Of a stretch of 64,000 bases of DNA, positions 23,860 through 33,859 are shown piece after piece (within the stretch, counting starts at the first letter, position 1; each line of letters starts with the position of its first letter). The DNA is from Lepus europaeus. Its lineage: Eukaryota; Chordata; Mammalia; Lagomorpha; Leporidae. The notes under the pieces are model-generated. The model did not search any database. It saw only the letters and a list, made by a program, of their open reading frames with translations, and was not told the origin of the DNA. The translations under genes were made by a program, and so were the position numbers. The DNA is taken from NCBI RefSeq assembly GCF_033115175.1, contig NC_084837.1, positions 71,261,266 through 71,325,265 on the forward strand. The letters run 5' to 3'.

Positions 23860-24360
23860 TAACTCAGAAACCAGTTACAATTAGCAGCCAAGGACTTTGA
23901 AATAGCTACCATAAATATATTAAAGATTTTTACAACACAGGTTGGATAATCGTGCATAAAGTTATTATATATTTCAAGATAATTAGAAATTCTAAAAAAG
24001 AAACAAATGGATATTATAGGTCTATGAGTATACTAATCATAAGAAATTTAGCATGTCTATATTATTATCATACTAAGTAGACTTCAAGACAAGGAGTATT
24101 ACCAGACATTGATAAAAATGTTTTATAGTGAAAAAAAATGTCAATTCATTAAGAAGACACACCAGTGCTGAAAGTGTTTGCATATTTTAGGATAAATGTA
24201 GTAGACACTGAAAAAATAAAGGGAAATATAGACAAAACCACAATTACAGTTGGAGATCTAACAAACCTCTCTGAATAATTGGTGAATCAGGTACATACAT
24301 ACACACAAATCAGAAAGGATGAAAAACATTTGGACATTATCAAACAATTTAACCTAAAAA
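23860..24360 (+). mobile_element. Possible sense L1/HAL1 internal fragment
   Basis: A-rich sense text with LINE-like wording (GCAGCCAAGGACTTTGAAATA, TTGATAAAAATGTTTTATAG, AAACATTTGGACATTATC). No ORF. The assignment is tentative. Confidence 0.4.
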
Positions 24361-24414
24361 TGTCAAAATAATTTAAATTTAACAGTATGTATTCTGACTA
24401 AAATAAAAATAGAA

Positions 24415-24735
24415 GAGCCGGTGTTGTGTAGTGGGTTAAGCTCCCACTTGGATGCCAGCATTCCATATCCGAGTACCTGTTTGAGTCCTGGCCACCCTGC
24501 TTCTAATCCAGCTCCCTGATAACATGCCTGGAAAAGCAGCAGATGATGGCCCAAGTAGATAGGACCATGCCACCTATATGGGAAACTGGATGGAGCTCCT
24601 GGCTCCTAGCTATGACCTGGCCCAGCCCTTGCCATTGTGGCCATTTGGGGAGTGAACCAGCAGATAGAAGATCTCTCCCTGTCTCTCTCTCTCTGTAACT
24701 CTGCCCTTCAAATAAATAAAATAAATCTAAAGAAA
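24415..24735 (+). mobile_element. CSINE
   Basis: GAGCCGGTGTTGTGTAGTGGG at the head, CCCTTCAAATAAATAAAAT at the tail. Confidence 0.9.
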
Positions 24736-24927
24736 AGATCCCTTGTATAATAACTATTATTGGCACCTTTGTGAAAAACTCAGTTAGTTTTATGTATGTG
24801 AATTAATTTCTGGGTTTTCTATTCTGCTCCATTGATTTATGTGTGGATTTTTATTCAAGTACCACACTATTTTAATTACCATGGCTTTGTTACATACTTT
24901 GAAACCAGGTATTGTGATGGCTCCTCC

Positions 24928-25240
24928 TTGATTTTTTTTTTTTTTTTGGCTTGGCTACTGGAAAGATAGAGAGACACAGAGATTTAACAACCTGTGATTC
25001 ACTCCCCAAAAGGCTGCAATAGCCAGGACTAAGCCAGGTTGAAGCCAGGAGTCAGAAACTCCATTTAGGCTTTCCATATACCAACAGGAGCTCAAGCACT
25101 TGGATCATCACCTGCTGCATTGCCAATAGCATAGTAAGAAGGCTGGGTTGGAAGCAGACAAGGGATTCAACTAGGTTAGGGGATGCTGATAGGGGATAGC
25201 TGGCATCACAAAGAGTGGTATAATGCTGGACCCTACATTT
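24928..25240 (-). mobile_element. CSINE, highly diverged
   Basis: T-run then GGAAAGATAGAGAGACACAG, GTGATTCACTCCCCAAAAGG and GAAGCCAGGAGTCAG in SINE order. Confidence 0.75.
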
Positions 25241-25805
25241 TTCTTTGATGGGATATTTTAAATTAGTTTTTAAATTTTATTACTTGCTATAGTTCTGTTT
25301 AGATTTTCTATACATTCTTGATTTAATTTTGGAAAGTTGTGCATATCCAGGAATTTATTCATTTCTTGAGGTTTTAAATTTGCCAGCATATAGTTAGTCA
25401 AAGTGGTTTCTTAAGATTCTATTTATGTGGTAATCAATTACAACGTCTCCTTTATCATCCCAAATTTTATTTGAGTTTTTTCTCTTCTTTGTTAATATAG
25501 CTAAAATTTTGTCTATCATTTCAATAAATAGCTTTTCATTCTGTTTAACTTTTGGGTTTTGTTTTAGTTTTGATTTTATTAATTTTTGCTCTGATATTTA
25601 CTGTTTCTTGCCTCTTGCTAATTTGGAGATTAGTTTGTTCTTTCTTTTCTAAGTCCTTAAGTTGCATCATTAGATTATTTGAAATCTTTGTATATTCTTA
25701 AATATGCAGTTATTAGTATAAATTTACTACTCAATACTTTTTTGTTGTATCTGCCAGCTTTTGATATGTTTAATTTTCATTTTCATTTGAATCAAGAAAA
25801 GTTTT

Positions 25806-26090
25806 GCTGGCACTGCCGCTCAATAGGCTAATCCTCCACCTGTGGCACTGGCACACTGGGTTCTAGTCCCAGTTGGGGTGCTGGATTCTGTCCAGGTTGC
25901 CCCTCTTCCAGGCCAGCTCTCTGCTGTGGCCCGGGAGTGCAGTGGAGGATGGCCCAAGTGCTTGGGCCCTGCACCCACATGGGAGACCAGGAGAGGCACC
26001 TGGCTCCTGGCTTCGGATCAGCACAGTGCGCTGGCTGCAGCATGCTGATGGCAGTGGCCATTGGGGGGGTGAATCAATGGAAAAGGAAGA

Positions 26091-26134
<44 letters not shown>

Positions 26135-26159
26135 CACTCTGCCTGTCAAAAAAAAAAAA
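25806..26159 (+). mobile_element. CSINE with expanded (TC)n
   Basis: GCTGGCACTGCCGCTCAATAG at the head, ending CTGCCTGTCAAAAAAAAAAAA. A pure (CT) run lies at about 26095-26128. Target duplication AAGTTTTG on both sides. Confidence 0.92.
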
Positions 26160-26330
26160 GTTTTGATTTTCTGTTGAATTTCTTCAATGATCCATTGGTC
26201 ATTCAGGGGCATTTGATCAATTTCCATTGGTTTGAAAACATCTATTGTACTTATTGCTTTCTAGTTTATTCCGTGGTGGTCTGAAAAGACACATGTTTTC
26301 ATTTTTTAAAAAATTGCTGAGACTTGGGTA

Positions 26331-28200
26331 AAGAGCACATTTTGGATCAAGCGATCTCTCTTTCCCCATGATGCTGGCTTCTTGAAATTAACCCTTTCCT
26401 CTTACCAACACTTATCTCTGATGAGTTTGCTATGCAAGTGGAGAACAGCAAGGGCCTGATTATTTGGTAACAACATTGGTGACGACAAAAGGTCTTTGGG
26501 GTGTATTCTTCAAGTAGCCTAACACTCGCATATCAGCAAGGAAGAGCAATGGCCACTTGCACTCCACTCCAGAGTTGCTGTGGTGAGCTGACCCTGTGAA
26601 TGGGACTCCAGGGACACTTTCTGCAGCTGCTGAGAGCACTTTCTCTCGGGGAATTTTCTTCTCTCCCTGCTGAGGCATGAGCTATCTATAAAAGCATTGT
26701 CGGTATTAGGAAATGGGTAAGGAGCCGATGGACTCTAAGTCTGAGTAAGTCGATTTGGGTAAGTGCACGCTGGCAATCCTCTCTATCTGCTGTTTGGGCT
26801 TCATGACATTAGTTTGTTGAGTTGGCAGGAGGTAAGATTCTAAGACTTTTACCTCAGTTCCTCCACAAGGAGGATTTTGATTTGGTTTGGTATAGTATTC
26901 ATTTGGTTGGCTAGTTATGTGAGAATTTCTTTCTCTTTGGTTAAACAAGAGCAGCTCAATTTCTGTTCTATCCAAACCCCCCCTAGGTTTCATCTTGGCT
27001 GATTGGGCAGCTTACAGGTGATAGCCTACAGGAAATGATGTCCTATGGAAATACTGTGTGGTCTACATATATGTTGGATTTTAAAGAAAGGTGGCTGTTA
27101 AATGGATCCCTACCTGTTAGGCTATTCTGCAGTTAGACAGGTTTTATTAGAAATTTGGTAAATACCTTAAACCTTGCAAATGCTGTGTCTACAGTAACTG
27201 ATGCCCAAGGAGATATGTTAGGAGGCCCTCCTAGTTTAAAAAATGCTACAGAGCTACGACTCCCCCTCACCCCAACGGTAGGGCACAGGCTCAGGGATGA
27301 CTCTGATCCCTTAAAACCCGTATAAATTCCTACAGATGCCCCATGCAATTGACATTGGGGAGAAAGAAACGATAAGCATAAAAAACAAAAGCATTTCTCT
27401 GTTACAGTGCTAAAAGAATCTGAAATGAAGATATTTTCTTTACATGTGAAAATGTCTAATTCAATTACTGGGACTACAGTCATTTTACAAACTATAGCTC
27501 AAGTAAAGTTATTTTTTTGCTCCTTCAGGTTCCAACTGAGAAAAAGTATGGTTAATTCAGGTAACTAAGAGCAAGAAGTGATTCTAATAATTGATGGTTG
27601 TTTTTTAAAAGAAGTCAAAGATTTTAAAAAGCTGTTAACAGAAGCTGCTTTATTGTTCTGTCCTGTGATGTATGTTATGAGTGTATTATAACTGTGTACA
27701 TGCTGTATGTTGTATCTACATGCAAAATTTTGTTAAGAAGTCTGTTTTAAATGACTTATTGATAAAAGAGCACTCATATAAATTAAAACTATTAAATTAA
27801 CCCAAAATAGTTTTTTGGTTTGTGTTACATAAATACTTGGATAAATCTCTGATAGATAGGTTGTTTTAAATTTGTTGGTAAAAAGAAACTAAAGATGTTT
27901 TCAGAGTTCTTGACATGTTTGTGTTTTGGTTTGCTGATTAAGCAAAAGTTATACCTACTTGTGTTAGATACTTGAAATCAGAAAGATATTATATCAACCT
28001 AAAAACAAATAACATAGGTAAAGGTATGATGCAGTATTCACTGCCTCCTATAAAGTCAAATTTAGCTTCTAGAGTTGTTCTATGGGAAGATCGTGACTTA
28101 AGATAGTAACCATGCATACCTAATATTTTAGTTTCTTAGGTAATTGTATAATTGTTTAAAAATAAGTTTGTAAGTGTAAAAGATAAATATTTCCAAATAT
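26331..28200 (+). other. Unclassified stretch, possible degraded endogenous retrovirus
   Basis: This is 1.9 kb without SINEs whose composition differs from the surrounding L1. A TTTGGTAACA...TTGGTGACGAC segment (26462-26486) loosely resembles an LTR/primer-binding-site junction. Around 26990-27130 one + frame reads open for about 45 codons with retroviral-envelope-like composition, then breaks. Many stops follow. No LTR pair was recognised, so this is a guess from appearance. Confidence 0.28.
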
Positions 28201-28218
28201 ATGTACTCTTGTATTCTT

Positions 28219-28564
28219 TTTATTTATTTATTTATTTTTGACAGGCAGAGTGGACAGTAGAGGGAGACAGAGAGAAAGGTCTTCCTTTTTGCTGTTGGTT
28301 CACCCTCCAATGGCCGCCGCGGTAGGCGCGCTGCGGCCAGCGCACCAAGATGTTCCGATGGCAGGAGCCAGGTGCTTCTCCTGGTCTCCCATTGGGTGCA
28401 GGACCCAAGCACTTGGGCCATCCTCCACTGCACTCCCTGGCCACAGCAGAGAGCTGGCCTGGAAGAGGGGCAACCGGGACAGGATTGGTGCCCCGACCGG
28501 GACTAGAACCCGGTGTGCCGGCGCTGCAAGGCGGAGGATTACCCTACTGAGCCGCGGCACCGGC
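28219..28564 (-). mobile_element. CSINE, young, perfect target duplication
   Basis: Flanked by TGTACTCTTGTATTCTT at 28202-28218 and 28565-28581 (17 of 17 identical). Antisense, ending GCCGCGGCACCGGC. Confidence 0.96.
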
Positions 28565-28597
28565 TGTACTCTTGTATTCTTAAAATCTATAGAAGAT

Positions 28598-28684
28598 GGC
28601 TGGTACTGCGGCTCAATAAGCTAATCCTCCGCCTGCGGCGCTGACAAGCTGGGTTCTAGTCCCAGTCGGGGTGCCAGATTCTGT
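28598..28684 (+). mobile_element. CSINE head fragment (tRNA-like part only)
   Basis: GCTGGTACTGCGGCTCAATAAG through GGTTCTAGTCCCAGTCGG to GATTCTGT, then the element stops. Unrelated sequence and an A-run follow to 28750. Only the pol III promoter region of the SINE is kept. Confidence 0.85.
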
Positions 28685-29212
28685 TTTTAGTCTGTGCATT
28701 CAAACTAGTTTGGTAAAAGTTAAGATTTAAGTTTAAAAAAAAAAAAAAAGAAAGAAAATGGCTGTGAACGATTCCTGGTTAAAGACTTCGTTTTTGCTGC
28801 TATTTATATCCAGAAGGCCAAACTCCATAGTATAATCTTTCAATTTTTCTAGTAGCTTTCAGCACTGCACAGCACATGAAACACTTGATACAGAAAAGTG
28901 ACAGACCCAAGTTCTCACAATTTAAATACATCGAGGATTGGTAAAATGGCCAGTGTTCAAGGGGGTCAGAACTGGTTCACAACTCACTGCAACTAAGCCT
29001 TGAGAGTGCATTCCCAGCACCGCGTTCCCGCTTTGTGGTCCCAGTCAGCCTGGAGAGTGAACTCTGCGCCAGGACGGCCCGGGTGAGCGGCCTCGCCCCA
29101 GAGGCCCAGGCCCGGTGGCTCCCCCAGTCTCTCAGATGGGCTACAGGGCCTGAGGAGAGAGAGGCGGAGGCGGGACTTCCCGTCTAACCCCGCCCCGCCG
29201 CCCGTCAGTTAC

Positions 29213-29330
29213 CTTCGCCGCGGCAACTGCCTAGCTCCGCCCTTGGGTGTCTCCCGGAAAGCGCTCCGCTCGGCCGTGCGCGGTCACGGCCCGGCGCGCG
29301 CCTCGGGCTCGGGAGGCGGAAGACTCGTGG
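29213..29330 (-). other. FAM227B: Candidate FAM227B exon 1 (non-coding)
   Basis: In the CpG island the minus strand has a plausible donor CGAAG|GTAACTG with the last exon base at 29213. The transcription start is not visible, so the upper end is approximate. No ATG was seen on the + strand between here and the DTWD1 donor. The two first exons would be very close or overlapping. Confidence 0.45.
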
Positions 29331-29359
29331 AGCTGCGCGAGAACCCGCGAGCCGTGCAG
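29230..29359 (+). other. DTWD1: Candidate DTWD1 exon 1 (5' UTR)
   Basis: The + strand has GTGCAG|GTGTGAGTG, giving a donor after 29359 (or the alternative GTGAGT two bases later). Exon 2 carries the ATG, so exon 1 is non-coding. The start of transcription is not defined by sequence, so the left boundary is approximate. Confidence 0.45.
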
Positions 29360-30002
29360 GTGTGAGTGAATCCCACTCCCGTCCCCCGTGCGGGTCTGCG
29401 CGCCTCCTCGGCGGTCTGGCCCGAGCCGCGCGGCCGCGGGAAGTGGACGTTCCTTCACAGGGCACCAGCGGAGGTCGCGCTGGTTGTCGCCTGTGAGGGC
29501 AACCCTGGTCCCTGCCTCTTGGGTTTCTAGGATCTAGCGGGCCCTTTCGGAAAAAAATTACAGATTTTTCCTCAAAAATATTTTTTTAACAGTGATTTTC
29601 GGATTTTTCTGTCCTAAGGAAAGTATTCCTTCAGTCTCCTGGAAACTCCTTTTTTTTTTTTTTTTTTGTCTTTGGAGTGGTTTGTGAAGGATCAGTCATC
29701 ACGGTAGTCCAGTACAGTTGTGGGAATAGGCATGCCACGCGATGTATTTAAAATATTAATATTGTGGCTACATAATAAGCAACGGAGTCTGTTTGTTGTG
29801 TCTAAATGATTTCTTGTGAATCTAGATAAGTAAGAAGTACATTAACATTTTTCGGGCGCCAGTTGTACAGAGTTAGTGTAATAAATTTGGAAACTGGTGT
29901 AAGATCGCAATATGTAAGGACTGAAGTCCAGTGTGTGAGGATAAAACTAAAGCAAGTCGTCTATCAGCCTAACAGTGGGTGCTGTGGGAGGGCCTATTTG
30001 TC

Positions 30003-30026
30003 ATATATATATATATATATATATAT
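30003..30026. repeat. (TA)n microsatellite
   Basis: Twelve AT units in a row inside DTWD1 intron 1. Confidence 0.95.
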
Positions 30027-30197
30027 GTCGTATATATTCATATATGTAGCTGATACCTTAGATTTAGGACAATGGATGTTGCATGTGATTATATTATGGC
30101 ACTAGGTTCTTAAAAATACTCCAGAAAGAAAATTTGAAGTGGATTTTATCTAGTACCAAATTAAAAAGCAAAGAACGGTTTCTGCTGTTTTGTAAAG

Positions 30198-30224
30198 CAA
30201 AACAAAACAAAACAAAACAAAAAA
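30198..30224 (+). repeat. (AAAAC)n microsatellite
   Basis: About five AAAAC units ending in an A-run. Confidence 0.92.
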
Positions 30225-32015
30225 GGTTTCGCCAGGCTGCCACTTGTGCCAGGCTCCAGATAGCCCATGAAGGTAGTTTTTCAGGTACTTAAGTAGCAAG
30301 ATGTGTACCAGAGTCATTTCTCAAAATGGCTTTGATTTAGTTAGTATTTGTTGGATTCTAAGTGCATTACATTAAGGGATAGGTGAGATCAAGAAAGAAT
30401 TCTGCTTTTACACAGTTGAATCTCCTAGGAGGGACAGCGTCACTCAAAGGTACCTCCAAATTAAGTATATCTTTCCATGTCAAATGTGTGGAACCAATAA
30501 TAAGTAAGGTAAGTTGGTATAAGAGAGTGTCCTGACCCATCCATGAGTTAGAAGGAACTGAATTACAGTCCTGTCTTTGAGACTGAAAATACAAGGTTCT
30601 ATGCAGGATAAAATTGATGCAGCTTGGTGTCTTTAATTAGTTTTTTTGGGGAAATTGGGTAGAAAGAGGAATAAAAATTTTTTAACCTACGTTGCAGAAT
30701 GATGGATGTACCATCAAGGTTCTAAAACTATTTGATAGTTTCCTAAGAATAGTCTTTTTATGTTTTCTGTCTTTTTACCTCCCAGGACTTCAGTTGTATT
30801 TCCCCACACATATTTGATATTAATAAGTAAGCCTTGAAGGTTTTGAATAACAAAACTGCAACAAATGATTTGTACACATTCAAGACAGGCTATTGGCTAA
30901 GTCAGGACAGAAGCTGTGATCATATGGTGTTAGAGACTCTTGAAGGGAGCTGCAGTATTTAGAACTAACTGCTGGCCTCTTTATGTGGCCACCTAGCCAT
31001 AGGTGAGAGTGTGTAGGTGAGGCAGGGAAAGGAGGCAAAAACATTTCCCTTTCATTGCCTCACAGGTATTTGTATATTTTGATTTTGTAGAGGAAAGTAA
31101 TTTATATAAGCCTTAACAAATATCCATTTAGTTATAAGAACATAAGGCCAGTGAAATGCAGGGTGATATTTCTGAGGCATCTTAGGAAGAATGTATTTTG
31201 AGGGCTTTAGAAAACTGTAGAAACCAGTAGTTTTCTGTTAAATGTCAGACCACCACATTGACTTCCATGACATCCGCAGGAACTGCATTGTTTAGCCCCA
31301 GTATGTGTGGGCTCTTTGGTGATACAGGCAAACCCTCTAAATTGCTAACGGGAATAGCCAGGGGAATCAAGTCACAGTGAATTAGACCTGTCCAATTTCA
31401 TTCTTAGGATGAGTCCTGTGATCTGAATAATTTAAGGCTATTAAAGCTAAAAAGTGCTTTTATGTAAAAACTTCAGGCGACAATAGAACAGACCCGAAAC
31501 AAGGTTTTTATAGGTGAAATTTAATTAGCGCACGAAGTGCAGCTATAAGACCTCTATTGGCTTGAGACAGCACTTTGTTGGCCAACAGAGGATATCTCTG
31601 GTTTCTGGAGATTAATAGGATCTTTCCCCAAACTTGTAGGGTTACTTCTGTACTTAAAATGAATTTTCTTACTCAGGATTTCTCTGCCTGGATCTGTAGA
31701 TGGCTTCAAGGAGACCTGTGAAAAAACACTTGAAATTGTGTAAAAAATAATTGAGTTTGGATATGTATTTTTGAGGTATAAGGACTAATGTTTTTATTAT
31801 TCCTAAAAGGATCTGAGACTCAAGGAAAGGCGACAGCTTCCTATTCTGTAAGCATTGAAGACATGCCCACAGAGATAGAAGCCATTTTTAGTTTGGTGAT
31901 TTAGAATTGTGGTCAGAAATAGAATTTATTTTCCATTTGTGAGGCTTAAAGAAGGAATTGGACCAGTGTTTTCACATATCCATTTTTCTGAGCAACCCAA
32001 AATGTAAATCTCCAC

Positions 32016-32326
32016 CTAATCAGTAAACAGCAAAAAATATAGTATATGTATTTCGGTTTTCTCCTGGGTAAATTTGGCAAGCGCATTTTTCGCTTCAATG
32101 ATGGCATCTTTCCTTTGAGTCTCAAGCTCTCTTGGATTTACAGTCTTAAAAAGATTCTTGATAGGTAATTGAATTAGTATCACTAACTTCTTATTAGCAA
32201 GTTGTGTTGGATTTTGTTTCTCTGGACTTTTCTGTTCACTTTCATTTGGAAGACAAAAGAAATCTTGTAAAGTGCCTGGAGCATCATAGTTAAACACCAC
32301 AGTGCCATAAGGCTTTGTAACAGAAA
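32016..32326 (-). pseudogene. Unidentified open frame, possible retrocopy or unannotated exon
   Basis: On the minus strand about 100 codons are open, running from about 32326 (TKPYGTVVFNYDAPG...) through LANKKLVILIQLPIK and RELETQRKDAIIEAKNALAKF to a stop at 32016. No ATG opens it; the frame is entered through GTG GTG or from further upstream. A weak acceptor-like TTTTTCTGTTACAAAG lies at its 5' end. Composition is protein-like (mixed charged and hydrophobic) rather than repeat-like. I do not recognise the family. Confidence 0.35.
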
Positions 32327-32539
32327 AATTGTTTTATAGCTGTGGAATGCATATCAAATCAACGGGCCCCAGTCTTTTTTCTCCCTTGAAATATATCTTG
32401 TTTCAAGGGAATTCAAATAAAAAAATTTGCATCTCTCACCCTTAAGAAAATATTAAGTGGGAAAGTGATTTTACTACTTTATCTCATGTACTGCAGAATC
32501 TGAATGGTGTGTACATTTAAAAGGTAGTATAAATTCTGT

Positions 32540-32893
32540 TCTTTTTTTTTTTAAGATTTATTTATTTATTTGAAAGGCTAAAGAGACACAGAGGCTACAG
32601 GGCTACAGAGCTGCAGAGACACAGAGGTAGAGATAGAGAGAGAGGAATTTCATCCCCTGGTCACTCAAATGGCTGCAACAGCCAGGGCTGTGCCAATCCA
32701 AAGCCAGGAGTCTGGAGCTTCTTTCGGGTCTCCCATACTGGTGTGAGGACCCAAGGACTTTGTCCATCTTCTGCTTTCCTAGGCCATAGCAGAGAGCTGG
32801 ATTGGAAGCAGAGCAGCTGGGACTCAATCCGGCACCCATATTGGATGCTAGCACTGTGGGCAGTGGCTTGACTCCCTATGCCACAGCGCTGAA
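32540..32893 (-). mobile_element. CSINE with internal tandem GCTACAGG
   Basis: Antisense; TTAAGATTTATTTATTTATTTG at the tail. An unusual repeated ACAGAGGCTACAGGGCTACAGAG segment lies in the GA-rich part. Confidence 0.88.
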
Positions 32894-33551
32894 TCTGGGT
32901 AATATAAAATCTTAGAATGAATGGACATTAATGTCATTCTATAACGCTTTATAATTTTTAACATCAGGCATTTCAATTATGGGATGTTTTACAAATTGTA
33001 GGTGGTAGTAGATGCCTCTCATTTGTTAGTATACACACACATTTTAAGTTAAAGAAGAATATATCTTTTGGAACATTTCTCACTAAGTTTTACTGATTTT
33101 TCTGGAAGCTTTTTTTCATTAGAGTTCAGCATGAAATTTGATGTCATGTAAAGTCAATTCAGAATCAGAGCCTAACAGCTTAAATATATTCCTGGCTAAT
33201 ACTAACATGAAATCATTGAATTTTTAGTACTTATGAAATAAAATTGCCATCTCTGGAACAAAAAGAATGTTTAAAAAATAGATTGTCAGTACCTAAACTT
33301 TGTATTTGAAATAACTTTTCTAAGATAGTGCCATTTCCAATTTATATACAGAAAGGCCCAAAAGGGGAACTGTTATTTGTTGTTTTGACTACTGAATTTT
33401 ATATTTAAAAGCATGCAATTTGGTGGTTTTCTGAAACTTCTTAATATTGTTAAATATTAAATTCACAGTGTGAATTGTGTGGTTTTATTTATAGAAACAA
33501 TGACTAAAATGTCTTTTGTTTTTATCTCCTACTTTTTCTTTTTTTTTACAG

Positions 33552-33859
33552 TGCACCTGTAATAAATGTTTTTAACAATAAATATTTACATTTAGTTTAA
33601 ATGAAGAATGTCTCTCAATTCACCTAAATTTGAAGAAAATAACTCAGAATTTGTGGAGACAAAACAGTCACAAACTACTTCTGTAGCTTCAGAAGATCCC
33701 CTTCAAAACTTATGTTTAGCATCTCAAGATGTTCTTCAAAAAGCTCAGCAAAGTGGGAGGTCAAAGTGTCGCAAATGCGGTGGATCCAGAATGTTTTACT
33801 GCTATACGTGCTATGTCCCAGTTGAAAATGTACCTGTTGAACAGATTCCACTTGTGAAG
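33552..33859 (+). CDS. DTWD1: DTWD1 exon 2 (start-codon exon; coding from 33608)
   Basis: The acceptor is a T-rich tract ending TTTTTTTACAG at 33551 and the donor is AAG|GTTAGT after 33859. The first 56 bases are 5' UTR. Coding encodes residues 1-84, including the four-cysteine motif C54/C57/C65/C68. A 9-codon upstream ORF lies at 33566-33595. A second upstream ATG at 33601 is in another frame and overlaps the true start. Confidence 0.95.

Larger units (their letters stand above)
24750..26330 (-). mobile_element. L1 ORF2 remnant split by two CSINEs
   Basis: Complement of L1 ORF2: ATTCTGCTCCATTGATTTATG, TACCATGGCTTTGTTACAT, AATTTCTTCAATGATCCATTGG and TCCGTGGTGGTCTGAAAAG. No open frame. Confidence 0.78.
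29020..29500. promoter_or_regulatory. CpG island, bidirectional FAM227B/DTWD1 promoter
   Basis: A stretch of strongly GC- and CpG-rich sequence stands in an otherwise AT-rich window. It holds Sp1-type GC boxes (CCCCGCCCCGCC near 29188-29200) and ETS-like cores (CCCGGAAA near 29253; GGCGGAAG at 29315-29322). No TATA box was seen. It lies between the divergent gene starts, as expected of a shared housekeeping promoter. Confidence 0.85.
29501..32540 (+). other. DTWD1 intron 1, left part
   Basis: No exon seen. Contains a T17 run near 29650, (TA)n at 30003, (AAAAC)n at 30198 and the unidentified minus-strand reading frame at 32016-32326. Confidence 0.6.

Noticed and set aside
29205..29465. Arginine/alanine-rich open frames in the CpG island
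   Set aside because: Stops are rare in GC-rich DNA by chance. There is no family resemblance, and the region is promoter and 5' UTR.
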